Source: Fibrobacter sp. UBA4297
Lineage (GTDB): Bacteria > Fibrobacterota > Fibrobacteria > Fibrobacterales > Fibrobacteraceae
Assembly: GCF_002394865.1 (NCBI RefSeq)
Contig: NZ_DGUZ01000021.1
Location: 174,814-238,813 of the forward strand
Reading direction: 5' to 3'
DNA length: 64,000 nucleotides
Part shown: piece after piece, positions 44,092-53,945 of the stretch
Layout: each line of letters begins with the position of its first letter
Position numbering within the stretch: position 1 is the first letter of the stretch
The notes under the pieces: generated by a model
What the model saw: the letters and a program-made list of their open reading frames with translations, nothing else
What the model was told of the DNA's origin: nothing
Database searches by the model: none
Program-made: the position numbers and the translations under genes

Positions 44092-46512
44092 ATGACCGAA
44101 AAGAACCCCCTTTACTTTACCATTCACGGACATTTTTATCAGCCCCCTCGCGAAAACCCTTGGACTGGCGTTATCGAGAACCAGCCGAGCGCACGCCCGT
44201 TCCACGACTGGAACGAACGCATTGCCAGCGAGTGCTATAGCCCGAACTCCGCAAGCCGTATTTTAAATTCCAAAGGCAAAATTGTCGATATCGTAAACAA
44301 CTACGATTTCATGAACTTCAACATCGGCCCGACTCTCATGGGCTGGATTCGCACCAACACGCCCGACACCTACAAGCGCATCCAGGATGCCGACAAGCGC
44401 AGCCAGGAACGCATGAACGGGCACGGCAATGCGATTGCTCAAGTTTACAACCATATCATCATGCCGCTTGCAAGCGCACAAGACAAGCGTACGCAAATCC
44501 GCTGGGGCATCGAAGATTTCAAGTTCCATTTCGGTCGCATGCCCGAAGCCATGTGGCTTGCCGAAACAGCCATCAACTTTGAAACAGTTGTCGAGCTCAT
44601 CAAGGCAGGCATCAAATACACGATTCTCTCGCCCACGCAGGCTGACAAGTTCCGCAAGTTTGGCGACAAGAAGTGGACCGACTGCAGCAACACAAATATC
44701 GATACCACGCGCCCGTACCGCATTTACCCGCGCGACAAGGAAGGCAACCTCGTCTGTGACGGTTACCTCGACGTGTTCTTCTACAACCCATGGCTTTCGA
44801 GTGCCGTCGGCTTTGAACATTTACTCCGCGATGCAGGCACTTTCGGCCACCGCATTGAAAGCGCCTGGGACGCAAACCGCAGCGATCCGCAGCTCGTAAG
44901 CATTGGCACTGACGGAGAATCCTACGGTCACCACGAACCATTTGGCGACATGTGCGCCGCATGGCTCTACAATAAGTTTGCACCGCAGAACAACATGGTT
45001 CCGGTGAACTACGGCTGGTTCCTCGAAAAGTTCCCGCCCAAGCACGAAGTCGAACTCAAGAATTTCTACGGTGAAGGCTGCGCCTGGAGCTGTGCTCACG
45101 GCGTAGGCCGCTGGTACAGAGACTGCGGTTGCTCCACCGGCGGTGGCGCCGACTGGAACCAGAAATGGAGAGGCCCGCTCCGCGACGCCTTCAACCACCT
45201 TAAGGAAGTCGCCGACAACATCTTCGTTCGCGAATTCGAAAAGATTTCAAAGATTGACCCGTGGGAAGCACGCAACAACTACATTCAGGTGATTGTCGCG
45301 CCCGAAGACGAATCCCGCAAGGAACAGTACCTCAAGGATACGCTCAAGGATTACGAAAAGCAAGAAGACCGCGCTAAGGCCATTCGACTTCTCGAAATCC
45401 AGAAGTTCTGCCTGTTCAGCTTCACCAGCTGCGGCTGGTTCTTCAACGATATCGAAGGGCTCGAACCGGTGCAGAACATGCGTTATGCCCTCCGCGCGAT
45501 GCAGCTTTTAAAGCCGTTCCTCCCGATGGGAGACAACCTCAAGAGCGAAATTCTGTACATTCTCGCCCGCGCCACAAGTAACGAACACAAGTGGAACGGC
45601 GCCGAAGTCTTCACGAAGTACGCCGAAGAAAACGTCCCGTCCGTCATCAAGCAGATGGCAGAACGTGCCGCAATTTATCACCTCGAACTCGAAGAAGACT
45701 ACCTCAACAAGGATTCCCGCATCACCGCCACAAAGATTGCATCCCGCCGTCGCCAGACGCTCGTGCGCACATCTTACGAGGACAACGATCTCGGCGAATC
45801 TTGCGTGACCACGAACTTGGTCGTCACAGACCAGCTCAGCCGTGTGAACATCGTCGTTGCGATGGGCGAAGAAAAGGAAAGCGGACTCACGTTTGTTGAA
45901 AATACGAACATGACAACGGAACAACTCCACGAGCTCTACCCGACAGCATACGTTGTCCGCATGAGCAACCTTGCGAGCGATTCCTTAAAGCGCATCAACC
46001 AACTTTCAACGCAGATGCACCTCGAGAACATCACGAAGTCGTTCTCCGGCTTTGCGCTGAACCATGGAATTTCCATCGACAGCCTTGCCGACCCGGACCA
46101 CACTTTGCCGGACACCATGAGAAAGATCCTCACTGTGGAAATCAACGCACGTATCCACCATGCCGCTTTGCAGTTGCTAAACGAGCACAACAAGGCTACA
46201 ATCGAAGAAATTCACGAGCTCATCACCGAAGCAACAGCGCTCAACACGCACTTCAGCTTTGGCGGGCTTGGTCACATGTTCTTCCACAAGCTCACGCTCC
46301 TCATTGACGAAGTTGCGAAGAAGTTCAACGAAGAAACGCTCAACTACATCACCGACCTCATCACAGTCGCCGATTGGCTGAAGATTTTCATCAACAAGAC
46401 TTCTCTTGAAAACCACGTCTTTGGCATCTACAAGCAATACAAGGCAGAACCTGACGGAAAGTTTGCGGCCCTCAAGCCGATGTTCCAATGGCTAAACTTT
46501 GAGGTGGTTTAA
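44092..46512 (+). CDS. GH57-family glycoside hydrolase (DUF3536)
   Basis: The 806-residue protein opens with HGHFYQPPRENPW, a GH57 hallmark, and carries MWLAETAIN with the probable nucleophile glutamate (about residue 166), GTDGESYGHHEP (about residue 278), and a C-terminal half of DUF3536 type that is helical. It has no signal peptide and so probably acts in the cytoplasm, on an alpha-glucan such as stored glycogen; the activity of DUF3536 members is not well established. It is the first gene of a three-gene unit with the phosphoribosyltransferase and the small membrane protein, joined by one- and four-base overlaps. Confidence 0.9.
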   Translation: MTEKNPLYFTIHGHFYQPPRENPWTGVIENQPSARPFHDWNERIASECYSPNSASRILNSKGKIVDIVNNYDFMNFNIGPTLMGWIRTNTPDTYKRIQDADKRSQERMNGHGNAIAQVYNHIIMPLASAQDKRTQIRWGIEDFKFHFGRMPEAMWLAETAINFETVVELIKAGIKYTILSPTQADKFRKFGDKKWTDCSNTNIDTTRPYRIYPRDKEGNLVCDGYLDVFFYNPWLSSAVGFEHLLRDAGTFGHRIESAWDANRSDPQLVSIGTDGESYGHHEPFGDMCAAWLYNKFAPQNNMVPVNYGWFLEKFPPKHEVELKNFYGEGCAWSCAHGVGRWYRDCGCSTGGGADWNQKWRGPLRDAFNHLKEVADNIFVREFEKISKIDPWEARNNYIQVIVAPEDESRKEQYLKDTLKDYEKQEDRAKAIRLLEIQKFCLFSFTSCGWFFNDIEGLEPVQNMRYALRAMQLLKPFLPMGDNLKSEILYILARATSNEHKWNGAEVFTKYAEENVPSVIKQMAERAAIYHLELEEDYLNKDSRITATKIASRRRQTLVRTSYEDNDLGESCVTTNLVVTDQLSRVNIVVAMGEEKESGLTFVENTNMTTEQLHELYPTAYVVRMSNLASDSLKRINQLSTQMHLENITKSFSGFALNHGISIDSLADPDHTLPDTMRKILTVEINARIHHAALQLLNEHNKATIEEIHELITEATALNTHFSFGGLGHMFFHKLTLLIDEVAKKFNEETLNYITDLITVADWLKIFINKTSLENHVFGIYKQYKAEPDGKFAALKPMFQWLNFEVV

Positions 46513-47033
46513 TGTACAAGCTGCCAAGTGCTCCACTCATTACAGCGCAACAGATAAATGCGCGTCTGGATTCACTCGCCTCTGAACTGAAGGCGTTTGG
46601 TTTCGACGTGATTTTATCTGCACTCACTGGCAGCTACATGTTTACCGCCGATTTGTCTCGCCGTATCGCGACTCCGAAATTGCGCATAGCATTTATCAAG
46701 GCTTCAAGCTACGGCGATTCCGACAAACCAAACGCAAATGTCCATATTTCGGGCCTTGAAGGTCTCGACATCAAAGGCAAGCGCGTTTTGCTGATTGATG
46801 ACATTCTTGACACTGGCAACACGATGTATTCTCTCGTGAAAGCCCTCGCGGACTACTCCCCCGCTTCCATCACGACTTGCGTACTGTTGAACAAGGAATC
46901 ACGTCGAATCGTAGATTTCCATGCTGATTATGTTGGTTTTGAAATTGAAGATAAATTTGTGGTAGGTTACGGTTTGGATTATGCAAACGCATACCGCACC
47001 TATCCAGAAGTATGGGCACTTGAAGAAGCATGA
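46512..47033 (+). CDS. Hypoxanthine/purine phosphoribosyltransferase-like protein
   Basis: The 173-residue protein has the PRPP-binding motif VLLIDDILDTGNTM (about residues 93-106) and a C-terminal segment DKFVVGYGLDYANAYRTYP typical of hypoxanthine phosphoribosyltransferases. It salvages purine bases to nucleotides in the cytoplasm. Its ATG shares one base with the GH57 stop (TAATG) and its stop overlaps the next gene by four bases, so all three are coupled. The name hpt would fit but the substrate is inferred from family alone. Confidence 0.92.
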   Translation: MYKLPSAPLITAQQINARLDSLASELKAFGFDVILSALTGSYMFTADLSRRIATPKLRIAFIKASSYGDSDKPNANVHISGLEGLDIKGKRVLLIDDILDTGNTMYSLVKALADYSPASITTCVLLNKESRRIVDFHADYVGFEIEDKFVVGYGLDYANAYRTYPEVWALEEA

Positions 47034-47557
47034 TTGAAAACAACAATAACATAAACAATAACGAAAACGATGACTTGAACGAAGTCAAGAAACATGCGAC
47101 CATGACGTTCGCCGCGCTCGAGCGCAGTTTCAACAGAATGGCTTACCGCAGAAGAAACACCATTCGCATCATCGTCTGCTTGCTGTTCTTTTTCTTAGGC
47201 TACCAGGCCAACAACTGGTTTAGCAGCAAGATTCCGACCGAAAAAATCATCGAAAAAATTGCAGCCCAGCCAGACCTTCCGAACAAGTGCAAGTTCCGTT
47301 ACGACCGTTCCATGGAATACGCCATCATGCACGAATGCGTTTTCTCGCATGACACGCCGACAGACGAAGTCAAGCTGATCCAGCGCATCAATTACTGCTC
47401 TTGCGCCTTGGAACGCGTACAAAAAAAGAAGCCCTTCCAGAAGATGTTTGAAAACAATCTGGAGGACTTCACATTTAAGATTCGCGAAGAAATCCTTTGC
47501 AAGGACGAAAAGATTCCGCAAGCGCTCGAAATGGAATCTGAAACGCCTGCAAAATAA
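47030..47557 (+). CDS. Single-pass membrane protein of unknown function
   Basis: The 175-residue protein has an asparagine-rich N-terminus, a basic stretch (YRRRNT), one transmembrane helix (about residues 46-62), and a soluble C-terminal part with five cysteines (among them CKF, HECVF, NYCSC), probably in the periplasm where they could pair. No family was recognised. It is joined to the phosphoribosyltransferase gene by an ATGA overlap and converges with queA, from which it is separated by four bases. Confidence 0.7.
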   Translation: MIENNNNINNNENDDLNEVKKHATMTFAALERSFNRMAYRRRNTIRIIVCLLFFFLGYQANNWFSSKIPTEKIIEKIAAQPDLPNKCKFRYDRSMEYAIMHECVFSHDTPTDEVKLIQRINYCSCALERVQKKKPFQKMFENNLEDFTFKIREEILCKDEKIPQALEMESETPAK

Positions 47558-47561
47558 TCCC

Positions 47562-48608
47562 TTACAATATCAACATTCCGTCGCCGTAGCTGAACAATTT
47601 AAGTTTGTTCTCTACGGCCATTTTGTATGCGTCGAGCGTGTTTTCACGACCATAAAATGCCGACACAAGCAAAATGAGAGAGCTCTTTGGCCAATGGAAA
47701 TTAGTTAAGAGACCATCCACAATCTTGTACTTGTATCCCGGATAGAAGAACGCGTATGTCACGCCCTTTTGCGGTTTCAAGAACCCGTTGGCATCGGCAA
47801 TAGTCTCAACCACTCGCGTACTTGTAGTACCGACTGTTACAATGCGGCCGCCTTCGCGCTTTGCCTTGTTGATGATGTCGGCGTTTTCCTTGGTGAGCTC
47901 GTAATGCTCGCCATGCATTTTATGCTTTGTGAAATCTTCGACGGAGATGTTCTGGAACGTTCCCGGCCCCACATGGAGCGTGACTTCTGCAACGTAGACG
48001 CCCTTCGCCTTCAAGTCGTTGAGCATTTGTTCGCTAAAGTGGAGGCTTGCGGTCGGCGCAGCCACAGCGCCAGCGTACTTTGCGAAAATCGTCTGGTACG
48101 CTTTCTTGTCGTCTTCGTCATCGGGGCGGTCAATGTAGGGCGGCAGCGGAACGTGCCCTTCCTTGTTCATGACCTCTTCCATCTCGGCAGGAGTCTTTTC
48201 AAAACGAAGAACGCGGTTTCCGTCTTCTTCATGAACTTCTTCCACGAACGTGCGCACACCAGCAAGCTTGAGTTCCCGCCCGACCTGGAAAGCCTTACCC
48301 GGATGCACCTTGGCTTCAAAGCGGGCCTCGCCTGCTTCGGAGGGATTTAACGCCTGCACCAAGAGAACTTCGACCTGACCGCCAAATTGCGTTTCGCCAT
48401 ACAGACGAGCCGGAATCACCTTCGTATTGTTCACCACGAGGCAATCGCCTGGGCGGAACAGGTCAACAATTTCAGGAGCCTTCATGATGCGGCGTTCGCC
48501 GCCATTTTTGGGGCAATACAGAATATGCGTCTTGCCCTTGCCCGCCGTGCGGGAGGCAATCAATTCTTTCGGGAATTCAAAGTTGTAATCAGAAAGACGG
48601 TAATCCAT
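47562..48608 (-). CDS. queA: S-adenosylmethionine:tRNA ribosyltransferase-isomerase
   Basis: The 348-residue protein has the usual QueA length and landmarks: the N-terminal YELPKELIA-type start (NFEFPKELIASRT), VVNNTKVIPARLYG (about residue 60), PTASLHFSEQML (about residue 185), HVGPGTFQ (about residue 217), and HGEHYEL. QueA transfers a ribosyl group from SAM onto preQ1 in tRNA to form epoxyqueuosine. It starts two bases after the WYL regulator gene and may be co-transcribed with it. Confidence 0.96.
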   Translation of the reverse strand: MDYRLSDYNFEFPKELIASRTAGKGKTHILYCPKNGGERRIMKAPEIVDLFRPGDCLVVNNTKVIPARLYGETQFGGQVEVLLVQALNPSEAGEARFEAKVHPGKAFQVGRELKLAGVRTFVEEVHEEDGNRVLRFEKTPAEMEEVMNKEGHVPLPPYIDRPDDEDDKKAYQTIFAKYAGAVAAPTASLHFSEQMLNDLKAKGVYVAEVTLHVGPGTFQNISVEDFTKHKMHGEHYELTKENADIINKAKREGGRIVTVGTTSTRVVETIADANGFLKPQKGVTYAFFYPGYKYKIVDGLLTNFHWPKSSLILLVSAFYGRENTLDAYKMAVENKLKLFSYGDGMLIL

Positions 48609-48610
48609 TA

Positions 48611-49594
48611 CTACGCCTTCATGTCCTTCAATGTATTTTTCAATTTTTCAATCATTTCTGTGCGCAGAGATTCCGGCTTCAGAATTTTCACGTCCGGCAA
48701 CACGCCAAACAGCCATGTCTTAAAGTCCGGAGTCAAGCGGAGCTTCAGCGTCACAATCATATTGCCGTCTTTATCTTCGGTGATTTCGGCAGCCGGAGAG
48801 AAACGAGACTTGTTGAACTGAGTCTTAAGCCAGCCCGTCTTGATAAGGAGTGTCACCGTTTGCGGATCTTCTGCAGAAACATATTTGCCAAAGGCATACT
48901 TGTAATGCTCATAAACACAGAACGGTTCACGAAGCGTCATGGCGCAGTTATTCGTCTGGACAACGCTCATGATATTTTCGACAAGATAATTTTTGAAGAC
49001 ATGTGTTTCTGCATACGTTTCATCAGCAGCAATCAGATAAAGCGTATCAATGCGCATCACAAGCTTAATCGGGCAAACTTCAATGGTTTTCTTTTCAGTT
49101 TCTTCGTTCGTACTTCTGTACACAATGCGAATCTTAAAGCCTTCACGAATTGCAGACAAAAGCTTTGATACCATCGTATCTTGAGCCTTATGGTCGCAGA
49201 ACGGGCCATAATCCATAATGTAGTTCGGGTCAAGTGTAATCGCTTCGGCCTTGAATCCATCCGGGTCCGTTGTCTGCATGGACGAAATAACGCTATCGAT
49301 GAGCTTACGGTTTTTCAAGTCCAAAGGCGTTGTATCGTTCATCGTCTTTTTCAACTTTTCAAGTTGCTTGACGATTTTCTGGTTAAAGTCCACCTTCTGT
49401 TCGGTTTGAATAACGTAAAAAGTTTCGCCATCCTTTTTGAACTTATGGAGACCACAATTTTCCTGTTCTAGTGCATTTAAATGGCGGAAAATAGTTCTCG
49501 GTCCGCAATCCATCGCCTGTGCAAGCATCGACACCGTCATCGGCACACGAAGTTTGCATTTAATCTTATTTATCTTTTCATATCCTGTAGCCAT
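48611..49594 (-). CDS. WYL-domain transcriptional regulator (YafY-like)
   Basis: The 327-residue protein has an N-terminal helix-turn-helix (SMLAQAMDCGPRTIFRHLNAL, in about residues 22-43), a WYL-like middle domain (IRIVYRSTNEETEKKTIEVCPIKL, about residue 150 on), and a C-terminal WCX-like part (VTLLIKTGWLKTQFNKSR). Members are ligand-sensing repressors or activators. The ligand is unknown. It precedes queA on the same strand with a two-base gap. The start has a GAGTG-like ribosome site. Confidence 0.85.
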   Translation of the reverse strand: MATGYEKINKIKCKLRVPMTVSMLAQAMDCGPRTIFRHLNALEQENCGLHKFKKDGETFYVIQTEQKVDFNQKIVKQLEKLKKTMNDTTPLDLKNRKLIDSVISSMQTTDPDGFKAEAITLDPNYIMDYGPFCDHKAQDTMVSKLLSAIREGFKIRIVYRSTNEETEKKTIEVCPIKLVMRIDTLYLIAADETYAETHVFKNYLVENIMSVVQTNNCAMTLREPFCVYEHYKYAFGKYVSAEDPQTVTLLIKTGWLKTQFNKSRFSPAAEITEDKDGNMIVTLKLRLTPDFKTWLFGVLPDVKILKPESLRTEMIEKLKNTLKDMKA

Positions 49595-49612
49595 TTTTCA
49601 CTCCTCTTTTTC

Positions 49613-50860
49613 CTAAGTTTTTAAAATTCTTAGACGGTTACCCACCGCTACCGACCGTGCAAAACCGGCAACAGCCAATAGCGCAAACTCTCTCTGTATA
49701 ATATTTGCCACACGCCCCTCGACCAGGAATCGCTTGCCCACATACGTGACATGAACAAATGAATTTTTCAAGAAGCTGTATGACGCAAGCTTATCCATAA
49801 TTTTCCGGCAAAGGTCTTTTTTGCCAAGATTCTTTTTTAGAATCGCAGTTCCATGCATATTCAAGGAGACAACGCCTGGAATACTTTCAATACGCGATTT
49901 CAGTTCATCAGGATAAACTTCATCTTCGTAATAGAACGTCACCTTTGCAACTCCAGATTTCACCTTGACGCTGTACTTGAAAATCGGATGAGCAATATCA
50001 TCCAAGACATCCCATATTTGTCGCTCCAAGTCCTCGTCGGAAACCTTGGAATTCTTGCGGACGCGAACCATGTTCACGCAGCCGCGCAGTCCTGCAATTT
50101 CGCCAATTTTGGTCTGTATTTTTCGCTTTGTCGCAAGGCTATCCACAAAGCCTCGCAAATAAACAATTCCCTGCCCCGCTTCAACGGAAACATCTTCACT
50201 AAGCCCATCAGACAAAAGTTCCAGATGCTTACGCACAACAGAAATGACTTCTTGATTCGAAGGATTTTCCGCATAACGCGGATAGCTCATAAAGACGATT
50301 AATCCGTCATCCATCTTCACCACAAGCTTGTCCTTGGTTTCGTCTTTGACGACTCCAATGGCAATACCAAACTGTTTACGGATGACATGGTAGACATGGT
50401 CTCCCAACAAGGTGTTCACACACTGGGCAGGCAATAGCCGATAGCCATTGGGCGATACCTCATGGTCTATCGGAATTTTTGGACCCTCGAACTTTGCATC
50501 CGCAGGTCCATTTTTATAGACGACAACTTCCTTATCCCTAGACTGGAAAAAACTCTTGACGATACAAGGACGGGTTGCCCCATCAAAGTAGAGCCAATCG
50601 CCTGGAAAAATTCGGTTGTGCCCATAGACCTTTGCATACTCGGATTGCGGATCATCCTTATGGCAAAACGCAAATTCCTGCGAGAAAGCCACATGGTACG
50701 TTCCGCAATGAGTGCAAACACAAAGTAGCGGGATTCCGCGTTCAATACCCCCATACGTCGAATACTCTTCCATGGCGCAGACGTCATGGCGAACTGCCTG
50801 CTGGCAATGCCGGCAGAACAGCTGCTGCGAGTATAATCTGTATGGAAAATATTGACGCAT
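49613..50860 (-). CDS. Zinc-ribbon protein with three BON-like domains
   Basis: The 415-residue protein starts with two cysteine pairs, CRHC (about residues 16-19) and CTHC (about residues 49-52), that suit a zinc ribbon. The middle (about 60-215) is unassigned. The C-terminal half shows three consecutive BON-like segments, about 220-275 (VYLRGFVDSLATKRKI, GCVNMVRV), 280-345 (SGVAKVTFYYEDEVYP) and 350-412 (KRFLVEGRVANIIQREFA). BON domains normally occur in exported or membrane-bound proteins, yet no signal peptide is visible here. Function unknown. It lies upstream of the WYL regulator gene on the same strand. Confidence 0.7.
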   Translation of the reverse strand: MRQYFPYRLYSQQLFCRHCQQAVRHDVCAMEEYSTYGGIERGIPLLCVCTHCGTYHVAFSQEFAFCHKDDPQSEYAKVYGHNRIFPGDWLYFDGATRPCIVKSFFQSRDKEVVVYKNGPADAKFEGPKIPIDHEVSPNGYRLLPAQCVNTLLGDHVYHVIRKQFGIAIGVVKDETKDKLVVKMDDGLIVFMSYPRYAENPSNQEVISVVRKHLELLSDGLSEDVSVEAGQGIVYLRGFVDSLATKRKIQTKIGEIAGLRGCVNMVRVRKNSKVSDEDLERQIWDVLDDIAHPIFKYSVKVKSGVAKVTFYYEDEVYPDELKSRIESIPGVVSLNMHGTAILKKNLGKKDLCRKIMDKLASYSFLKNSFVHVTYVGKRFLVEGRVANIIQREFALLAVAGFARSVAVGNRLRILKT

Positions 50861-50878
50861 TTTTTAGCGGCTCCGCCG

Positions 50879-50977
50879 CAGTTGGCAGAACTTAGTTGGC
50901 AGAACTTAGAGAGATTGCCACGCTTCGCTCACAATGACGTTACTCTAAGTTCTAAGATCTAAGTTCTAAGTTCTCTT
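50879..50977. repeat. Repeat block between gltX and the BON-protein gene
   Basis: It consists of GTTGGCAGAACTTA units (50877-50910), an AGATTGCCACGCTTCGCTCAC unit in part (50910-50940), and a tandem TAAGTTCTAAGTTCT tract (50943-50977) running up to the gltX stop. Confidence 0.7.
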
Positions 50978-50978
50978 T

Positions 50979-52439
50979 TTATTTCATCAGCGGGAGCGCC
51001 ACGTCGATGCGGCGGAGCACTTCTTCCTTACCGATAATTTCGAACATTTCCCAGAGGCCAGGACCTGCAGTCACGCCGGACACGGCAAGGCGCGGAGCGC
51101 CCACCAGTTCACCGACCTTGTGACCACAGCGTTCGGCAAGCTCATAGAAGCCCTTCTCGATCACCGGGGTCTTGAAGTCTTCGATGGAGGCGAGCATATC
51201 GCGTACGAGCGTTGCGACTTCCTTGGAGCCTTCACCGAAATGCTTCTTCGCACCCTTTTCGTCGTATTCCGTTGGTGCGACAAAGAAGTACTTCGCCATT
51301 GTAGCGAGGTCCTGCACAAAATGCGCACGCGGCTTGAGTTGCTTCACAATTTCGAGCAAGCGTTCGTTCGGTTCGGCACTTGTATCAACGCCCATCGCCT
51401 TGAGGCCATCAACCATGATGTCCTTGAGGAATGCATCGTCGCACATGTGGATGTGCTGACCGTTCATCCACTGGAGCTTCTTTTCATCGAAGCTTGCAGA
51501 CTTCGGGTTGATGCGTTCGAGCGTAAAGCAATCAATCATTTCCTTGACGCTCATCACTTCGCGGTCATCACCCGGGTTCCAGCCGAGGAGCGCAAGGTAG
51601 TTCACGAGCGTTTCCGGCAAATAGCCGAGGTCGCGGAAATCGCCCACGGAAGCGGCGCCCTTGCGCTTGGATAGCTTACCGCCGTTCTTGTCGAGAATCA
51701 CCGGCAGATGGCACCAGACAGGCGGTTGCCAACCGAAAGCCTTGTACAAGAGTTCGTGCTTCGGCGTGGAGCTGATCCATTCATCACCGCGGAGCACATG
51801 CGTCGTGCCCATGTAATGGTCATCGACAACGCTTGCAAAGTGATAGGTCGGGTAACCGTCGCGCTTGATGAGCACGAGGTCATCCAAAAGTTCATTCTGG
51901 TAGCTGATGTGGCCACGGATCATGTCATCGAATTCCGTGACGCCCGTTTCCGGGACCTTAAAGCGGATGACAGCCTTTTCGCCAGCGGCAATGCGGGCTT
52001 CGGCTTCTTCGCGGCTGATGTTACGGCAGTGGCGGTCATAACCGGTAACCGGCACGTGAGACTTTTCTTGTTCAGCGCGGACTTCTTGCAAGCGTTCTTC
52101 GGTGCAGAAGCAATAGTAAGCGCAACCCGCATCCAGGAGCTTCTTGATTTCGCGGTGGTAGATGTCCAAACGTTCGCTCTGGAAATATGGACCGCAGTCG
52201 CCTTCGCAACCCGGACCTTCATCCCACTGGAGGCCAAGCCACTTGAGGTCGCGCATCAAGTCGTGGAGAGCCGTTTCGTTATAGCGCTTACGGTCAGTAT
52301 CTTCGATGCGCAGGTAGAATGTGCCGCCCATGTGCTTGGCAAAAAAGTAGTTGTAGATTGCCGTGCGTGCACCACCAACGTGCAAATAACCCGTGGGGCT
52401 CGGAGCAAAGCGTACTCGAACAGGACTTTTTTCAGTCAT
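50979..52439 (-). CDS. gltX: Glutamate-tRNA ligase
   Basis: The ATG at 52439 follows a GAGG site; upstream in-frame codons to 52496 are not needed. The 486-residue enzyme has the class I HIGH-type motif PSPTGYLHVGGARTA (about residue 11), the KLSKRKG version of KMSKS (about residue 245), and four cysteines-histidine region CYYCFCTEERL (about residue 110) typical of many bacterial GluRS. It charges tRNA-Glu. Length is normal. It is divergent from fabV. Confidence 0.96.
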   Translation of the reverse strand: MTEKSPVRVRFAPSPTGYLHVGGARTAIYNYFFAKHMGGTFYLRIEDTDRKRYNETALHDLMRDLKWLGLQWDEGPGCEGDCGPYFQSERLDIYHREIKKLLDAGCAYYCFCTEERLQEVRAEQEKSHVPVTGYDRHCRNISREEAEARIAAGEKAVIRFKVPETGVTEFDDMIRGHISYQNELLDDLVLIKRDGYPTYHFASVVDDHYMGTTHVLRGDEWISSTPKHELLYKAFGWQPPVWCHLPVILDKNGGKLSKRKGAASVGDFRDLGYLPETLVNYLALLGWNPGDDREVMSVKEMIDCFTLERINPKSASFDEKKLQWMNGQHIHMCDDAFLKDIMVDGLKAMGVDTSAEPNERLLEIVKQLKPRAHFVQDLATMAKYFFVAPTEYDEKGAKKHFGEGSKEVATLVRDMLASIEDFKTPVIEKGFYELAERCGHKVGELVGAPRLAVSGVTAGPGLWEMFEIIGKEEVLRRIDVALPLMK

Positions 52440-52684
52440 AATTTCCTCTATAAAACCATATTTTCTTTTATGACAAAAAATAGCAAATTGAGTCATATAA
52501 AATTAAATTGAATCTTTGCAATTAAGCTCCATATTGGATGGCTTAACAGTTTGCGGGCTCAATTTACTTCCAAAAATACTACGGCAATATTACAAAGTTG
52601 CTTTTCTAGAAGCTCTTTTTTATCAAGAAACCAGCGGAGTCTCCTGTTTATTGCTAAGTTGCGGGCGTCAAAATAGGAGTCATT

Positions 52685-53902
52685 ATGATTATTAAACCGC
52701 TCATTCGTAGCAACATGTGCATTAATGCCCACCCGAAGGGCTGCGCTGCCGATGTCAAACATCAGATTGAATATATCGAAAATAAGTTTTCTACGCGCAA
52801 CATCCCTGCCGATGCACCGAAGACCGCACTCGTTCTCGGATGCTCTACCGGTTACGGACTTGCAAGCCGCATCGTTACTGCTTTTGGCTACAAGGCAGCA
52901 ACCATCGGCGTTTCGTTCGAAAAGGAAGGTTCCGACGGCGGAGTCGGCGAATCCCGCGAAAAGACAGGTACGCCGGGTTGGTACAACAACATGGCTTTCG
53001 ACAAGTTCGCAAAAGAAGCGGGCCTAGATGCCGTGACGTTCAACGGTGACGCGTTCTCGCACGAAATGCGCCAAAATGTTATCGACACACTCAAGAAGAT
53101 GGGCAAGAAAGTCGATTTACTCGTTTACAGTGTCGCAAGCTCCGTGCGCGTTGATCCAGACAACGGTACCATCTACCGCAGCGTCTTAAAGCCCATCGGT
53201 CAAGTATTCACAGGCGCTACGATTGACTGCCTCAGCGGTAAAATCAGCAACATCAGCGCAGAACCCGCCACCGCCGAAGAAGCGGCCAACACAGTCAAAG
53301 TCATGGGCGGTGAAGACTGGGCACTTTGGGTACGCAAGCTCAAGGAGGCAGGCGTTCTCGCCGAAGGCGTGAAGACCGTCGCTTATTCATATATCGGTCC
53401 AAAACTTTCGCACGCCATCTACCGCGACGGTACAATCGGTGGCGCCAAGAAGCATCTCGAAGCTACCGCTCTTGAACTCCACAAGGAACTGCAAAACGAC
53501 CTCCACGGCGAAGCCTATGTCTCTGTGAACAAAGGACTTGTCACGCGATCTAGCGCCGTCATTCCCATCATCCCGATGTACATTTCCGTGCTCTTCAAGG
53601 TCATGAAGGAAATGGGAAATCACGAAGGTTGCATCGAGCAGATGGAACGCTTGATGACCGAAAGACTTTATACGGGTTCCAAAGTCCCGACGGACGAGAA
53701 TCACCTCATCCGCATCGACGATTATGAATTAGATCCGAAAGTCCAGGCAGAAGTGGACAAGCGCATGGCAACCGTCACGCAAGAGAACCTCGCCGAAGTG
53801 GGCGACCTCGAAGGATACCGCCACGATTTTCTCGCGACAAACGGTTTCGATATTGATGGTGTGGACTATGAAGCCGAAGTCCAAACGCTAACGAGCATAT
53901 AG
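52685..53902 (+). CDS. fabV: Enoyl-[acyl-carrier-protein] reductase FabV
   Basis: The 405-residue protein is FabV by length and sequence: the opening IIKPLIRSNMCINAHPKGC, a Rossmann region ALVLGCSTGYGLASRI (about residue 48), the DLLVYSVAS stretch, and the catalytic YSYIGPKLSHAIYRDGTIG (Tyr-x8-Lys type, about residue 235) with lysines following. It does the last step of fatty-acid elongation with NADH. FabV enzymes are less sensitive to triclosan than FabI. An AGGAG site lies upstream of the ATG. The 245-base gap before it shows no further feature. Confidence 0.97.
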   Translation: MIIKPLIRSNMCINAHPKGCAADVKHQIEYIENKFSTRNIPADAPKTALVLGCSTGYGLASRIVTAFGYKAATIGVSFEKEGSDGGVGESREKTGTPGWYNNMAFDKFAKEAGLDAVTFNGDAFSHEMRQNVIDTLKKMGKKVDLLVYSVASSVRVDPDNGTIYRSVLKPIGQVFTGATIDCLSGKISNISAEPATAEEAANTVKVMGGEDWALWVRKLKEAGVLAEGVKTVAYSYIGPKLSHAIYRDGTIGGAKKHLEATALELHKELQNDLHGEAYVSVNKGLVTRSSAVIPIIPMYISVLFKVMKEMGNHEGCIEQMERLMTERLYTGSKVPTDENHLIRIDDYELDPKVQAEVDKRMATVTQENLAEVGDLEGYRHDFLATNGFDIDGVDYEAEVQTLTSI

Positions 53903-53945
53903 TTTCTATTTTTGGGGCAAAACCCCTTAACATCAAGGACAACTT

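Noticed and set aside
52559..52762. A small minus-strand frame between gltX and fabV
   Set aside because: It overlaps the start of fabV, lacks a ribosome site, and has no recognisable feature.
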